Part shown: positions 10,426 to 21,800 of the stretch, in pieces | Position numbering within the stretch: the first letter of the stretch is position 1 | Layout of the letters: each line of letters starts with the position of its first letter | From: Physcomitrium patens | Taxonomy: Eukaryota; Streptophyta; Bryopsida; Funariales; Funariaceae | Assembly (NCBI RefSeq): GCF_000002425.4 | Contig: NC_037271.1 | Coordinates: 3,491,404 to 3,555,403 of the forward strand | DNA length: 64,000 bases | Direction: 5' to 3' | The notes under the pieces: model-generated | The model's database searches: none | Told to the model about the DNA's origin: nothing | Seen by the model: the letters and a program-made list of their open reading frames with translations, nothing else | Translations under genes and position numbers: made by a program

Positions 10426-13035
10426 GAAGTTTCAAATTTCTTTTACAAATATACTATATATGAGACCAAACAAGAATTTGAACGAAAGAGTTTCAATAAA
10501 AAACTAACAAAAATTTCATTAAACTTAATGACTATATAATCAATACTAAGAAAGGTGAGCTTAAGCTCAAAGAAATATATTATCAAGATTGAAGATCCTC
10601 TTAGCCTCGACTCCAATATATACTAGATATTAGGAAACTTATTAAGAAGTTTTTATATTGCTTGAAAATAAATAAATAAATAAATAATAAATAAATAAAA
10701 AAAAAACCTTAAAAAGCTCCGTGAGATGTTTTTATGTTGCCTGAAGATTAAGTAATCTTAGAAAGATTCTCCAATAACTTCTTTCATCTTCTTAGAACTT
10801 TTTAAAATCTATTAGAATATTCTAATTTTTTTCTAAAAACTTCTAAAAATTCTTTTTGAAATCTTTTTAAATCTTCTAAAATATAATAGAATATTCTTAA
10901 TATATTCCTAAAATCTTCTTATTGGATGTGTTTAATAAAATTTATAAATAATTTTTAGATAAAAAATTAAAATATTTTTATTTTAATAGAAGTTAAATAT
11001 CAAATTTATATATTTTAAACCAATAAATTCAATGTAAGCTAAAAAACAATTTCCATCTAATACAATAAGATTGATAATTTGATTTATATAATAAATAATG
11101 TGATACTTTTATATCCAAGCTTGTGTAGATTTTGAAAAGGTTTCTCATTCTATTATTGTTTAGAATTGCTATTTTAGATCTTTTGTAAAATTATCAAATT
11201 TTATTCTATTATTTATTAATAACATATTTCTACTAATAAACAAATTATAGGCACTTGTAAAGATTCAAAATCTACATAAAGATGATGGCCAAATCTGTTT
11301 AAAATCTATACAAAGATAATAATGAAGTCTACACAAAATCTATATAGAAATGAAAAAATCTACACAAAGACTACATCTTGGGAAGATTGCTACAAAGAAA
11401 TTCTCAACTTAGAGTCAATTGTTGCATAGCTATCTCAAAATTTTGTAACTTGATTAAAATGCAAAACTGCCTCATACCTATCAACTAGAGATTTTAAACC
11501 AAGTATTACAGAAGCTTTATAACAGTCTTTAATATGATATTTTTGGTATCTAAAATTAAGATAGGATCATCAAGTATTAATTGGAAGCTTAATTCTAGCA
11601 CTAGTAAGGTTAAAATAAGCTTTGAATTTACTAAGATGTAAATTTGTCTAAATCCAAAATTAACATTTGTTATGACAAAGCCTTCAAACACAATCCATTC
11701 ATATTATCAATAATCACTCATATGAGTAGCCATACAATGAGGATGTATCACTTCTGATAATACATCAAGAAGAAGACTTAACAAAATTATCACCCTTGTT
11801 TAAAACACAAGTATAATTGCCAATAATGAAAATCTTAAGAAATACACAAATTAATTTGCAACTATCACCAAACTAATAATGTCTTTAGAGTTTCTTATCA
11901 GTCATGATTGTTGCATAAATAATACAAGTTAGATTTTTTTTACATATCATTTGAAGAAATTTGACATAAAATTTTAAAACCAAAGATGAAGATGAATAAA
12001 AAAATATTATCAATAATTGTAATAATGATTATTTATTCATATAGTGCAATTAGTTAATCATTCCAATTTTTAAAAATTCTAAACTCTTTCTATTACATAA
12101 ACTTAAAACTTTTTTTTATAAGTCCAAGTCAAAAAGTAGTGAAATTAGTTCTTATTGAAAGAAGTGTCATTATGCTCAAAAATGAAAAATAGTTGATTTT
12201 ATGGAACCACCTTCAATCACAATAATAATTAATGCCAAAAAAAATGGCAGCTAAGATCTATGACTCATGATTATAAATTATAATAGAGCACCTTATGCTT
12301 GTATTTTTCCAGCAAAACTATGATACTTTACTTAAGATCATGTATAATACAACAATCTTTTAGTCCATTACAAATCCAAGCATTGGTTTATTGGATGGAA
12401 TTAAACTCTATCTTTTTATTATTTTGAACTATTATTAATAAACAATTATAGCTAATTATTAAATCCAAAAATATCTAAAAATAGATAATTTATTGGATGC
12501 TTCTTTAGAATATTGCCACAAACTTGTCATTGAAATATACATCAAGTATTTAAAGTTTTTAATCATGGCATTGGAACAATCTTAAAATTAAATCATACAA
12601 TGGAGTAGTATAACAACTTTAAAGAAGTCATCTAATAAAAACTTCATCTTGAACTTAGAATTGATTAAACCAAAAAAAAAAAAAAATAATAATAAAAGTC
12701 ATACCAAATTAATATTGTGATCAATTAAAAACCAAAAACCTATGCTAAACTCACAATCATCTTACTTACAAGTATATGGGGCAAAGAAAATACAAATATG
12801 TATTATAAAAGAAAACAAAAGTATACATGGATTTTTGCATCAATAATTAGTGCACTAGGCTATGCCTCATCATGGACTATGTAATCATTAGCATAGTCAA
12901 AGATAGAAATCATGCATAAGTTTTCTTTGTATATTTTTTTCTTTAAAACGACACACATATCTCATGTTCATCTTAAATAATGTAGCAATCAATATATCAA
13001 TTACTTTGATTTTTGACTCAATTTTGATATAAACA
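10426..13035. other. AT-rich stretch present only in the left arm
   Basis: No gene is visible. The left part, beyond the primer-binding-like sequence near 10410, is probably the upstream LTR of the minus-strand gypsy fossil, but without a second copy its ends cannot be set. The right arm lacks the whole of about 10045-13035: its sequence jumps between the two flanking homologous parts near 33960. The gag continues across the jump, so a deletion in the right arm is likelier than an insertion here. Confidence 0.4.
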
Positions 13036-13188
13036 ATGAAAAATCCTACAAATTAGAAAGGTTTTTATTTCCTTTTATTTATGCCTTGTATTTATCTCCA
13101 ATGAATTTTTTCAAATAAAAGATAATTTCTATAAATAAATAAAAACAATTAATATTTACATATTAATATATTTTTATTAAAAAATATC

Positions 13189-13212
13189 TATATATATATA
13201 TATATATATATA
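13189..13212. repeat. Microsatellite (TA)n
   Basis: Twelve TA units. The tract at 33789-33811 lies at the mirror position of the right arm, so both descend from one ancestral tract. Confidence 0.9.
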
Positions 13213-15849
13213 CATTTATGCATATACATTCATTATAAAACTTTTAACTACATCAAAAGTTTTTGCCTTCTTATATTCATTAATCAATAAAAAGTTATAA
13301 AATTTGAAATAGATCCAATTTAAAAATTCATAGATGTTATAATAGAATCTTCATTAATGTTACTTACTCTTCTATTCTAAATTTGATATAGACTTTCAAA
13401 GACTTTATTTTCTTATTCATTTATTAACTTTGGCAAAGACTAAGTATACACCTTAATTTTGATATCTTTGAATTTGGTTTTGACAAAAATTAAGTTTTTT
13501 GCTTTATCCAATATATAGATACTTAAAAGTATGAAAAAATTGATTTAACCTCAATTTTCTAACTTTTGATACATCTTTTCATACATAATCAAATACCTCC
13601 AAATTTCTTTGAAAAAATAACTTAATACTTAATAAGCATACAACTTATTGATATAATCATAAAATTTCAAGGATTAAACTATAAATCAAGCACAAATACA
13701 AAATAAGAAATCTTAACTTAATACTAAATTTATATATTGTAATATTTTAACTTCTAAGCAAAAGCAACAAAATAAAATGAATAGAAATCATAGCATCCAA
13801 CATAAATATGATAATTTTATACATCATGTCGTCTTCTCTTATATAAACTCAAGATTATCATATTTACCATCCATCTTTGCTTATGCCTTGTGAAATTGAC
13901 CTATTCATGATCAATTTTTTTACACAAAAGTTTTGCAATGATAGAACTTAATCAAAGTTCTTATCTTCTGGATTCAAAGTAAGGCAAAAATTAATCCCTA
14001 CAATTCATTTCAAAGGGATCACTGATTCTTTTACCATAGAAAATTTGACATGCATACTTGATGTGATTGTTGTGATTATAGATTGATATTCTACTACAAA
14101 AATTGCATCAAGTAACAACTTCTCCAACCATTATTGTAGTAAGATTAGTTGCTTTAGAAAAACATAAGATTTATAATTGTAATTAGATATGATCTGATAC
14201 TAGCTTTGATTCAAAAAAATTCCACTACTTCATATTCAAAATAATATATAAGAGTTATTACTTGATCTTCACTCAACTAGGTGCCATAGTTCCATATTTC
14301 ATTAGATTTATAGATGTGATGACTCTTTAGAAAGCTTCTCAATCCATATATATATACATCAAATTTTACCTCTTAAATTTTTTAAAACATATTTAATGAA
14401 CAAATAAAGTTAATGATCATATTAGTACAAGGCAATTGACTCAACTTTAACCAAAAAATTTATGCCTTTTTAATCCTAAATCTTCTTAAAGCAAGTGAGA
14501 GCTTTTTGAAAAGTTCACAAAGTAAGGAATTGCTCTTCAAAATCTCCAAATAAAATACTAAAAACACTAAAAAACAATTGCCAAAACAAAATGGTCAAAC
14601 AATTCCTAAAGAGTGATTAGCTCCCTATTTCTTCTACAACACATCCCATCTTTATAACTAGCTAGAAAGCATGTGAAATTAGATGGCAACAAACCATCTC
14701 AAATTTGTATAAAATACTTACTATTCAACTTCTTATCCATATACTTTTTTAAATCCGGAGGTTGCCTTAACTTGCTAATGTTGACAACAAGTAGAACCTA
14801 AGTTATTGTAATCACCAATTCACAGTACCTTGGTGAGAAATCATAGACCTCTACTTCAATACACATATGTAAACTTCAACACTTGAGAAGAACATATCCA
14901 TGGCAAAAAAAAATGTCCATGGTGAAAACTAGTTATCGACTTCTTTTTCAAAACAAAAACGTCCATGCTGAAAACTAATTATCAACTTTCTTTTCAAAAC
15001 ATGATTCTAATACGTCATACTATAATATATTCCGTAAAATGCATTATAATATACCACATGTGGGTACACAACTCATTAAATCACTAGCTTGTCAATCCTT
15101 CCACAAAATTCTAAAGACATTCAATACAATACATACACAATGTAAACAAAGACAGACATGAGAACAAAATCAACTAAGTTAGTTCCATAGATGAAAACAA
15201 ACTAGCAATTGACTTGAACCAAAACTCTATTTAATACTACAAGTACCACAAGATATCACCAAGGATAGATTATTGCAAGCCCACTTATAATAAGCGTCAG
15301 AACCTACCTACTACACAAGCATTTCTCCACTCTAGTCTTACTTCAGCTTTGCTCGACAAAGCCCTAAGGCAATCCTTGGGTGTACAAATGAAGCAACTAT
15401 ATCATCCATATAAATTCTAATTATAGGAACATCTTCTAAATGGCGGCTTCATTAATCCAAATGGAGCAATGATCTTCAATGTGGTGAAACATGTACAACC
15501 CTCAAAACGATGAAGGTCGATTTTGACAATCAATGCAAACATCATTCTTACGCAATTTCTGATAAATATGATCAAAAGGTCAAATAAAACAATAATCCAT
15601 AAAAAGTTGACATTCAAATGACAACATAGGTAGCATTCCTTTGGAATGAAACAAAACAAATAAAGCCATGCCACAAAATAACGCATAGAACTAGCAAATT
15701 CAAACAAAAAATACGAGACCCTAAACACTTGAAAACTACTCCACCACCAACATATCTTAGAAAATTCACAACTACAAACCTCTTTGCCTACAAGCTCAGA
15801 AATTCCATCTCCCAATTTCAACTAAATTCAACACTTAAAAATATTTAAA
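13213..15849. other. Diverged outer part of the left arm, no gene recognised
   Basis: Matches 29036-33788 in reverse complement with many substitutions, mostly of the C-to-T and G-to-A kind. Near 14200 the reverse strand contains TAGTATCAGA, reminiscent of an initiator-Met primer binding site, so 14.2-15.4 kb may be an old LTR, but no partner LTR was found. The open frame at 15417-15821 is not conserved in its right-arm counterpart and is probably not a gene. Confidence 0.4.
14905..15000. repeat. Two-copy tandem repeat of about 47 bp
   Basis: The segment with GTCCATGGTGAAAACTAGTT is repeated immediately as GTCCATGCTGAAAACTAATT, each with a TTTTCAAAAC tail. The right arm has only one unit (about 31100-31150), so the duplication or loss followed the arm duplication. 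Confidence 0.75.
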
Positions 15850-16850
15850 TTCAACTAAATTCAACGCTTCAAAATACTTAAATGTACATTCATACAAATT
15901 TATTGCCATCAACTTGACACACCAATTTCTTTAGATAGTGCCTTTGTATCATCTATGTAGCACCCTAATATCACAAAGTTTGTATGATTTCATCCATTTG
16001 TTTTGGATTTCAACCAAGAATTTAGAAATTTCATTTTGTTGATTCTATACTAGATGTTGAATCTCCCTCCCCATACATGACTAGATCTCAAATGCCAGAA
16101 ATTTCATTAATCTATGTTTCATTGCCATCGAGGTTCTAAGAGAAGCACCCCTATCAATTACCCACCAAATCCACGTCATGTTCAAGTGGATGAACCCCCT
16201 ATCCAACATATCAATCTCTGTGAAAGAACACATCAATGCAACACCCAATTCTGAACCATAAAAGTTGTACAAGCACACAGACGTGGCATAATGAAAAATA
16301 TGCAATGTGCATCATAGAATCATCGCAGAATAATACATTGGACACAAGATATGTTATGCTCATGCAGCCTTGCCAGCAGAGCACTTGTCTGTGCCCAGTT
16401 TGATCTAAAGCTCCACCTAAATATACACTACACCGAATCCTTTGTGCAACGAAATTTTGCTCCTGCTCCAGCAAAATCACGGCCACTGCAACGACTTCGA
16501 ACATGACAACAACAACCGTCAAAAGCTTGAAAACCAGAGCTTTCAGGAGCTAGTCCATATCGCCGAAACAATATCTGTCAAACTCTTTCCTTTGCGGTGT
16601 TGCATGTTACACTTTGGGCCTCGGCTTCACATCCATCCGCTTGGATGCTACCCGGGGGACGTCCGTGTCCGTAGCGCCTCCGCATCTGCTCACCGACGAG
16701 CGGCTCCATGTCCAGCGGCTGGTCGCACGGCTCGCTGCTGATCTGAATCATGCACGGCGAAGGAGCGTGGTCCACACCCGCACCCGGCCACCGCCCCTGC
16801 ACACACCCTGTCCCTCATCCGATGCGTTTCTCGCGCCCTGCTTCCCCCAT

Positions 16851-18092
16851 TTACACGTTCGCGGCGGCGCGAAGCACCAGCACCTCCAACGTCAGCCCCG
16901 GCCCGAAGCCGATGAAGAACCCGAAGTCGCTCCCCTCTCCCAGCGTGGACGCCCCCATCTTCACCGACCTCTGCCGAATCTGATCCAGCACGAACAACAC
17001 CGACGAGCTCGACATGTTGCCGTACTCCGACAGGATGTCCCTGCTCCCCTGCATCTTGTCCTTGGTCAGCTTCAGTTTCGCCTCGACCTGGTCCAGGATG
17101 GCCGGGCCTCCTGGGTGCACAGCCCAGAACATTTCGTTCCACTCCGGCGACCCAACGCACTTCCTGGCCTCGTTCAAGAACTTCTCGATGTTCTTGGAGA
17201 TCAGCCCTGGCACGTCCTTCATGAGGTGGAAGATGAGCCCCGCCTCCGTGAGGTGCCCGTCGATGGCGCCGTCGCTCTCCGGCAAGATCGACTCGCCCGC
17301 CCAGTGCACCTCGAACAACGCCTTCTCCGCCTCGGGCTTGGGGTCGGATCCCACCACGTACACGCCGGCGCCATCGCCGAACAGCGCCGATCCCACCAGG
17401 CCGTCCAAGTGGTTCTCGCTCGGGGCGCGGTAGGTGACGGCCGTGACCTCGCTGCACACCGCCAGCACCCTGGCGCCCTTGTTGTTCTCGGCCAGATCCT
17501 TGGCCACCCGGAGCACGGACGCGCCGCCGAAGCACCCGGTCTGGTACATCATCACCCGCTTCACGGTGGGCTTCAACCCCAGCAGCTTGGCCAGGGCGTG
17601 GTCGGCTCCGGGCATGTTCACGCCGCTGGTGGTGGCGAACACGATGTGTGTGATGTCGGACTTGCGGCCGCCCCACTCCTTGATGGCCTTCTGCGCGGCC
17701 TCGGCAGCCAGCTTGGGCACCTGGACGACGACGATGTCGTGGCGGACGTTCAGGGAGGGCTCCATGTACGTGCACATGCTGGGGTTGGCCTTGAGCACCT
17801 CCTCCGTGAGGAACATGTGGCGCTTCCTGATGCCAGACTTGTCGCAGATGCGCTTGAATTTGGCGTGCAGGGCCTCCTTCTCGCTGGTGTTGGTGATGTT
17901 GAAGAAGAAGTCGGGGTACTCGCTCTGCAGGAACTCGGTGGGAGGCACAGCAGTGCCGATGCCGAGCACGCACGCCGGACCCTCCGCACGGGGCTGACCC
18001 CTGGGAATTGGCGCATGCATCCTCACGAGGGGGGCGGCGGCAACCTGCTCATCGGAGGCGGCGACGTCAAGCTCTCCGGCTCGCGGTGCCAT
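16851..18092 (-). CDS. CHS: Chalcone synthase (naringenin-chalcone synthase), left copy
   Basis: A type III polyketide synthase that condenses p-coumaroyl-CoA with three malonyl-CoA units to naringenin chalcone, the first step of flavonoid synthesis, in the cytosol. The single exon encodes 413 residues, identical to the right copy. The catalytic triad is Cys187 (in QTGCFGG), His326 and Asn359, each exactly 23 later than alfalfa CHS2 numbering because of a longer N-terminus. The gatekeepers Phe238 and Phe288, and the substrate-pocket residues Thr155, Ser156, Met160, Thr220, Gly279 and Ser361, match the chalcone synthase set rather than stilbene synthase or pyrone-type relatives. GFGPG is at 395-399. 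The ATG at 18092 is the first in-frame one; the frame stays open about 140 bases upstream without another ATG. It lacks the intron typical of seed-plant CHS genes. It is transcribed away from its twin, with start codons 8.7 kb apart. Confidence 0.93.
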   Translation of the reverse strand: MAPRAGELDVAASDEQVAAAPLVRMHAPIPRGQPRAEGPACVLGIGTAVPPTEFLQSEYPDFFFNITNTSEKEALHAKFKRICDKSGIRKRHMFLTEEVLKANPSMCTYMEPSLNVRHDIVVVQVPKLAAEAAQKAIKEWGGRKSDITHIVFATTSGVNMPGADHALAKLLGLKPTVKRVMMYQTGCFGGASVLRVAKDLAENNKGARVLAVCSEVTAVTYRAPSENHLDGLVGSALFGDGAGVYVVGSDPKPEAEKALFEVHWAGESILPESDGAIDGHLTEAGLIFHLMKDVPGLISKNIEKFLNEARKCVGSPEWNEMFWAVHPGGPAILDQVEAKLKLTKDKMQGSRDILSEYGNMSSSSVLFVLDQIRQRSVKMGASTLGEGSDFGFFIGFGPGLTLEVLVLRAAANV

Positions 18093-18819
18093 TGCTGCCA
18101 ACGGATGTGCTAGAGCCTGCGACGTGAATCCCAAACTAGGTCGTCTGCACAGAAACTTCGGAATGGATAGGCACCCGAGCGAGCAACAAGCGACACGCTT
18201 TGCAAACGTTTTCGGGTCGAGAACTACAACCAAAACTCTTATGCTCGCTGAATCGGGAAAAGGGGTCTGAATCGGCAGCGACGCTGCGATGTGCGAACCT
18301 TGAGTGGATGGATTGCCTGTGTGAGGATTGAGGATCGGTGGGCTTTAAGAAGTACTCCCCCTGCAACCTAGTAGCCGAGAAGAGAGTTGCGACGACTGGA
18401 GCTTCTGTTGTGGTGAGGGGTTCATGGCGCACTGCGTCACATTCTGCACGGGTCCACCTGCTTGGAAAGGGGGGCTGTGGCGTTCGGAAACGAGTCTGCG
18501 AGGAGGCGTTGAATTGTTGAAAGTCGGGCTCCTTTTGGACTCCTGGACCATGGTGGTGGATGATTGGCTTGAAACCAGGCTGCTGTTTGTGATGAATCTG
18601 AATGCCAATCGCATATGTGGATGATGATTTATGGTTCGTGTTCGGTCATTTTCTTCGCTTGCCGGCTGTCGCAGGTCCTATTTACACCACGCCCCTGGTC
18701 AAACCTTCTTTTGGTTGATGGAATTTGAAGGAACATAATATCTGGATGTTCCTGAGTTGGCTTGGAATGTCATGTCGTGTCGATAGGCTGACTGGTTTAA
18801 TTTTTGCTCTGAATAGTGT
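18093..18819. other. Upstream region of the left CHS gene
   Basis: 18093-18485 is part of the near-identical core and should hold the 5' untranslated region and proximal promoter. 18486-18555 still aligns with 26315-26400 but poorly. Beyond about 18560 no match to the right arm is seen, so the two genes have different distal promoters. No clear TATA box or CACGTG G-box was found close to the start. Confidence 0.5.
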
Positions 18820-21800
18820 TTTATTTTTTATTTTGTTTTAACACAAATAGAGATTGTTCTCTATTGCAGAAAGTTAAAACACAAGAACCTAGCCAGGTCC
18901 GGGCAGAGAGACACTCGAAACCTACGCCCTATAAATAAAGTTATTACCACCACCAACTAGTTTCCATTCTGGGTTAGTATGTTTCCACTCCGCTAGCACA
19001 TTGTTTGTACACTATTGTGTGCAAAATTGGTTGATGTATTCCTTTGCTCAAAGTTGCGTACTTCTCATTTTGTTCTGGGTTTTAAACCTTGAGTTGCGAG
19101 TGTAATCAACTAGATGGAACCAAATCTTCTGATATATTTTTTCTATAAGCCCCTATAGTCCATTGACCAAAGCATCGTTTTACTTGATCTACATCACCAC
19201 CCTTCACATTAGTTGCTCGGTACTACTTACCTTTTTGAAGTGCCTTAATATGCTATATACAAACATGGAGTATTTCAAAGAAGGATAAAATTGAGTTAAT
19301 CCTACCCGTTGATTTTGACTTATCAATTTATTAGTTGGTCTAGTTAGGACATTCTTCCAACAATGCATACCACATATATTGCCAATGGTTGTAGGATTTG
19401 GTCTTGTGATGTGCTTAGTTTGAGGTATGAGTATTTGGAGGATATGGCTTCACCATTGCCAAGCTTTCCTCATAGATTTGCACTCCCAGAATCTGTACAT
19501 GATTGTTTCTTGTATCTTTGTTAAACACACTTAGTAACATTATTTTATTTCCTTCTCCAATGTCCCTAGCCATACATTTATCACTGTTGTATAATACCCT
19601 GGTAGTCATATAAGTCCTATTTCTTTTAACATGCACTCTTTATTCCAAAAATTTGATTATTTTATTTTTAGACTATAATATTTTATATCACTTGATACTA
19701 TTGTAGTAGATTGTGGTCTCATTTGGTAGTATAGGTTATGAAAAAGATTTTCCTTGTCTAGTGGAACCTCTATGGATTTCATATCAATATATTTATTCTT
19801 TAATAACATAAGATTTTAGGTTTTTTTTTCCTTGATTTTATAATTAACAATATTATAATTCTTTTGAGCACCTCCCTTAGAAATGTGGAGTGATGGCTTT
19901 GTTGCTCACATTGATGGTTCTATCTTGATCTACTTTCTTATGACATTTTAACAAGGCAACTTGTTACAATATTAAAGATGTATACCTTGATCTAAGGTGG
20001 GATCCAAAATTTGATGGCTTGTGATCCTACTTGGCAGCCTGTAGTAGCTTGCTAGATCAACAATGATATAAGAAACTATATGTCTTAGAATACTTTTGTC
20101 AATTCAATGTTTTCTATCTTAAAGTCTAATTTCAAGAGGATCTATTGCTAATGGTCCTCAAAGGTAGCCACTAGAACTTCCTATGGTCCAATCTCTCATT
20201 TTTTTAGGTCAAATTTGGCCTTGGGACTTTAAAGATTAAAAATATTTGCTTCAATTCATATATCATTATACTTTTGTAAACCACATTTATATAACAAAGT
20301 TGCTATTGGATGGAAGAAGTCCAAACCAATGCTAGGAAAATTAAAGTAGTACCACACAATGTAGTCGAGTCATATTTCTTGACACAATGACAAAAAGATT
20401 GGCAATTCTAGAAGAAAGACTTTCTATGTTGATGTAATTCTATTCCAAATTAGAAAGCCGTTTTTGCTTTGATGTTTTGTGTTGGTGAAGAATTTATGAC
20501 TTGGTTGCTATGCTTCCCTTGTATATGATTGAAACTATTGAAGAAAATAATACAGCATTAAGTACAAATTAAAGCTACTTCAATTTGAATGCCTCTAACT
20601 ACCTATTTAATCAATAGAGTCATTATTACATTTATGGAATTAATAAGATTGATGCCTTCTTTATATACACATTGGTATTATTGAGGCCATGCCATTTTCA
20701 TGAATGTCCTTTAGATTGTTTGCCATATAAGATAATTAGTTGGAAAAGCTTTGATTTTTATAATATTCTTTTTTGTGCTTTTTCATAATAAGATGAAAAA
20801 AAACATCATAAATAATATAATACTATTCACTATCATCTTTTTATCAATAGAATTAATCATGGTTGAATATCAATAGTTTAAATTTTTTAAAATTGATTTC
20901 TTTTAAAAAGGTGTCAATATCTTTGAATGTTAGAGAGAAACCAAAAGAAGCTCCTAATAACTTACTCATTGATTCTTTTTCTGCCCATGTAACTTTCAAC
21001 TTATTTTTTTAAAGTGAGTGGATTGAAACTTGATTGCTTTTCTAGTGATCACTTAATTTAGATCAATTTAATATCAAACTTGATCCCTTGTAGAATATTT
21101 TTAATGTATAGATAATATTTTTTTACACTTATTGCTTCACCAAGCAAGATCAAAGATATATCATCTGTGTATTAAACTAGAATTTTTTGTCGTTGTACTA
21201 TAGATAGTTGCATTTCTTTAATGTATCTATTTTTTGCTTCTTTCATGAATATTTCATTAAAGACCTTAGTTACAATTATATTATATGAATGAATTCTATG
21301 GAGAGTCCTATAGTATCTAAAGTTTTAAAGAAAAAAATTCCACTCAATTATATCATAGGCCTTTAAAAAATCAAGCCTTAAAAAGAAGATAAAGATAAAT
21401 TGATCTTTATTAATAATCTTCACAAAACTTAGTTGGAGACGTAGTTGTAGTACCTTTGTATAGATTGTGTAGCTTATATTTAAGAGAATAATTGGCTTCC
21501 AATTAATAAGGTTGCTTCTTATTCTCTTTTTATAGAATAATGCTATCATACCTTGTATCATATTTGGTAGGAAGCATCCTTTGTTGATGCTTTCATTTAA
21601 CATATTTAAGAACTTATGGTTGATTATATTCTAAAATAATTTGTAAAATTCTAAAATCACTCCATGAAGTCTTAGAGACTTTTTTATATTCATATTTTAT
21701 GTTATTATTATGAATCCACCAAGGATTAGTAGTACCTTTAATTTGTATATTTTTTCTTGTTCCAACCTACCTCTTATGCAATCCATTACTTATTAAGTGG

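Larger units (their letters stand above)
5875..18555. repeat. Left arm of a large inverted duplication
   Basis: This arm reappears in reverse complement at 26315-36649. Anchors seen directly: chalcone synthase (16851-18092 with 26793-28034), 14880-15420 with 30690-31200, the (TA)n tract at 13189 with that at 33789, 9500-9560 with 34430-34520, and RNase H at about 5900 with 36600. Insertions or deletions break the symmetry: 6613-8330 and about 10045-13035 are only in the left arm, and 29346-30624 only in the right. 15850-18485 is almost identical to 26400-29035, while the remainder is roughly 80-88% similar by eye. The outer limits are hidden by later insertions. Confidence 0.8.

Noticed and set aside
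12880-14400. tRNA or other structured RNA genes in the AT-rich arm
   Set aside because: No cloverleaf with A and B box-like sequences could be found on either strand.
14200-15420. Copia-type LTR with adjoining polymerase end
   Set aside because: Only a primer-binding-like sequence and a short peptide resemblance; no second LTR or clear copia domain, so not called as an element.
15417-15821. 134-codon minus-strand frame with hydrophobic segments, and the related frame at 29031-29357
   Set aside because: The two arms differ by many non-conservative changes and the right one is cut short, so there is no sign of coding constraint; hydrophobicity follows from T-richness.
16614-18113. Long open frame (499 codons) on the plus strand over the left CHS gene, with its mirror at 26772-28271
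   Set aside because: It is antisense to CHS and arises from the strong G/C third-position bias; the His/Arg/Gly/Leu-rich translation resembles no protein family.
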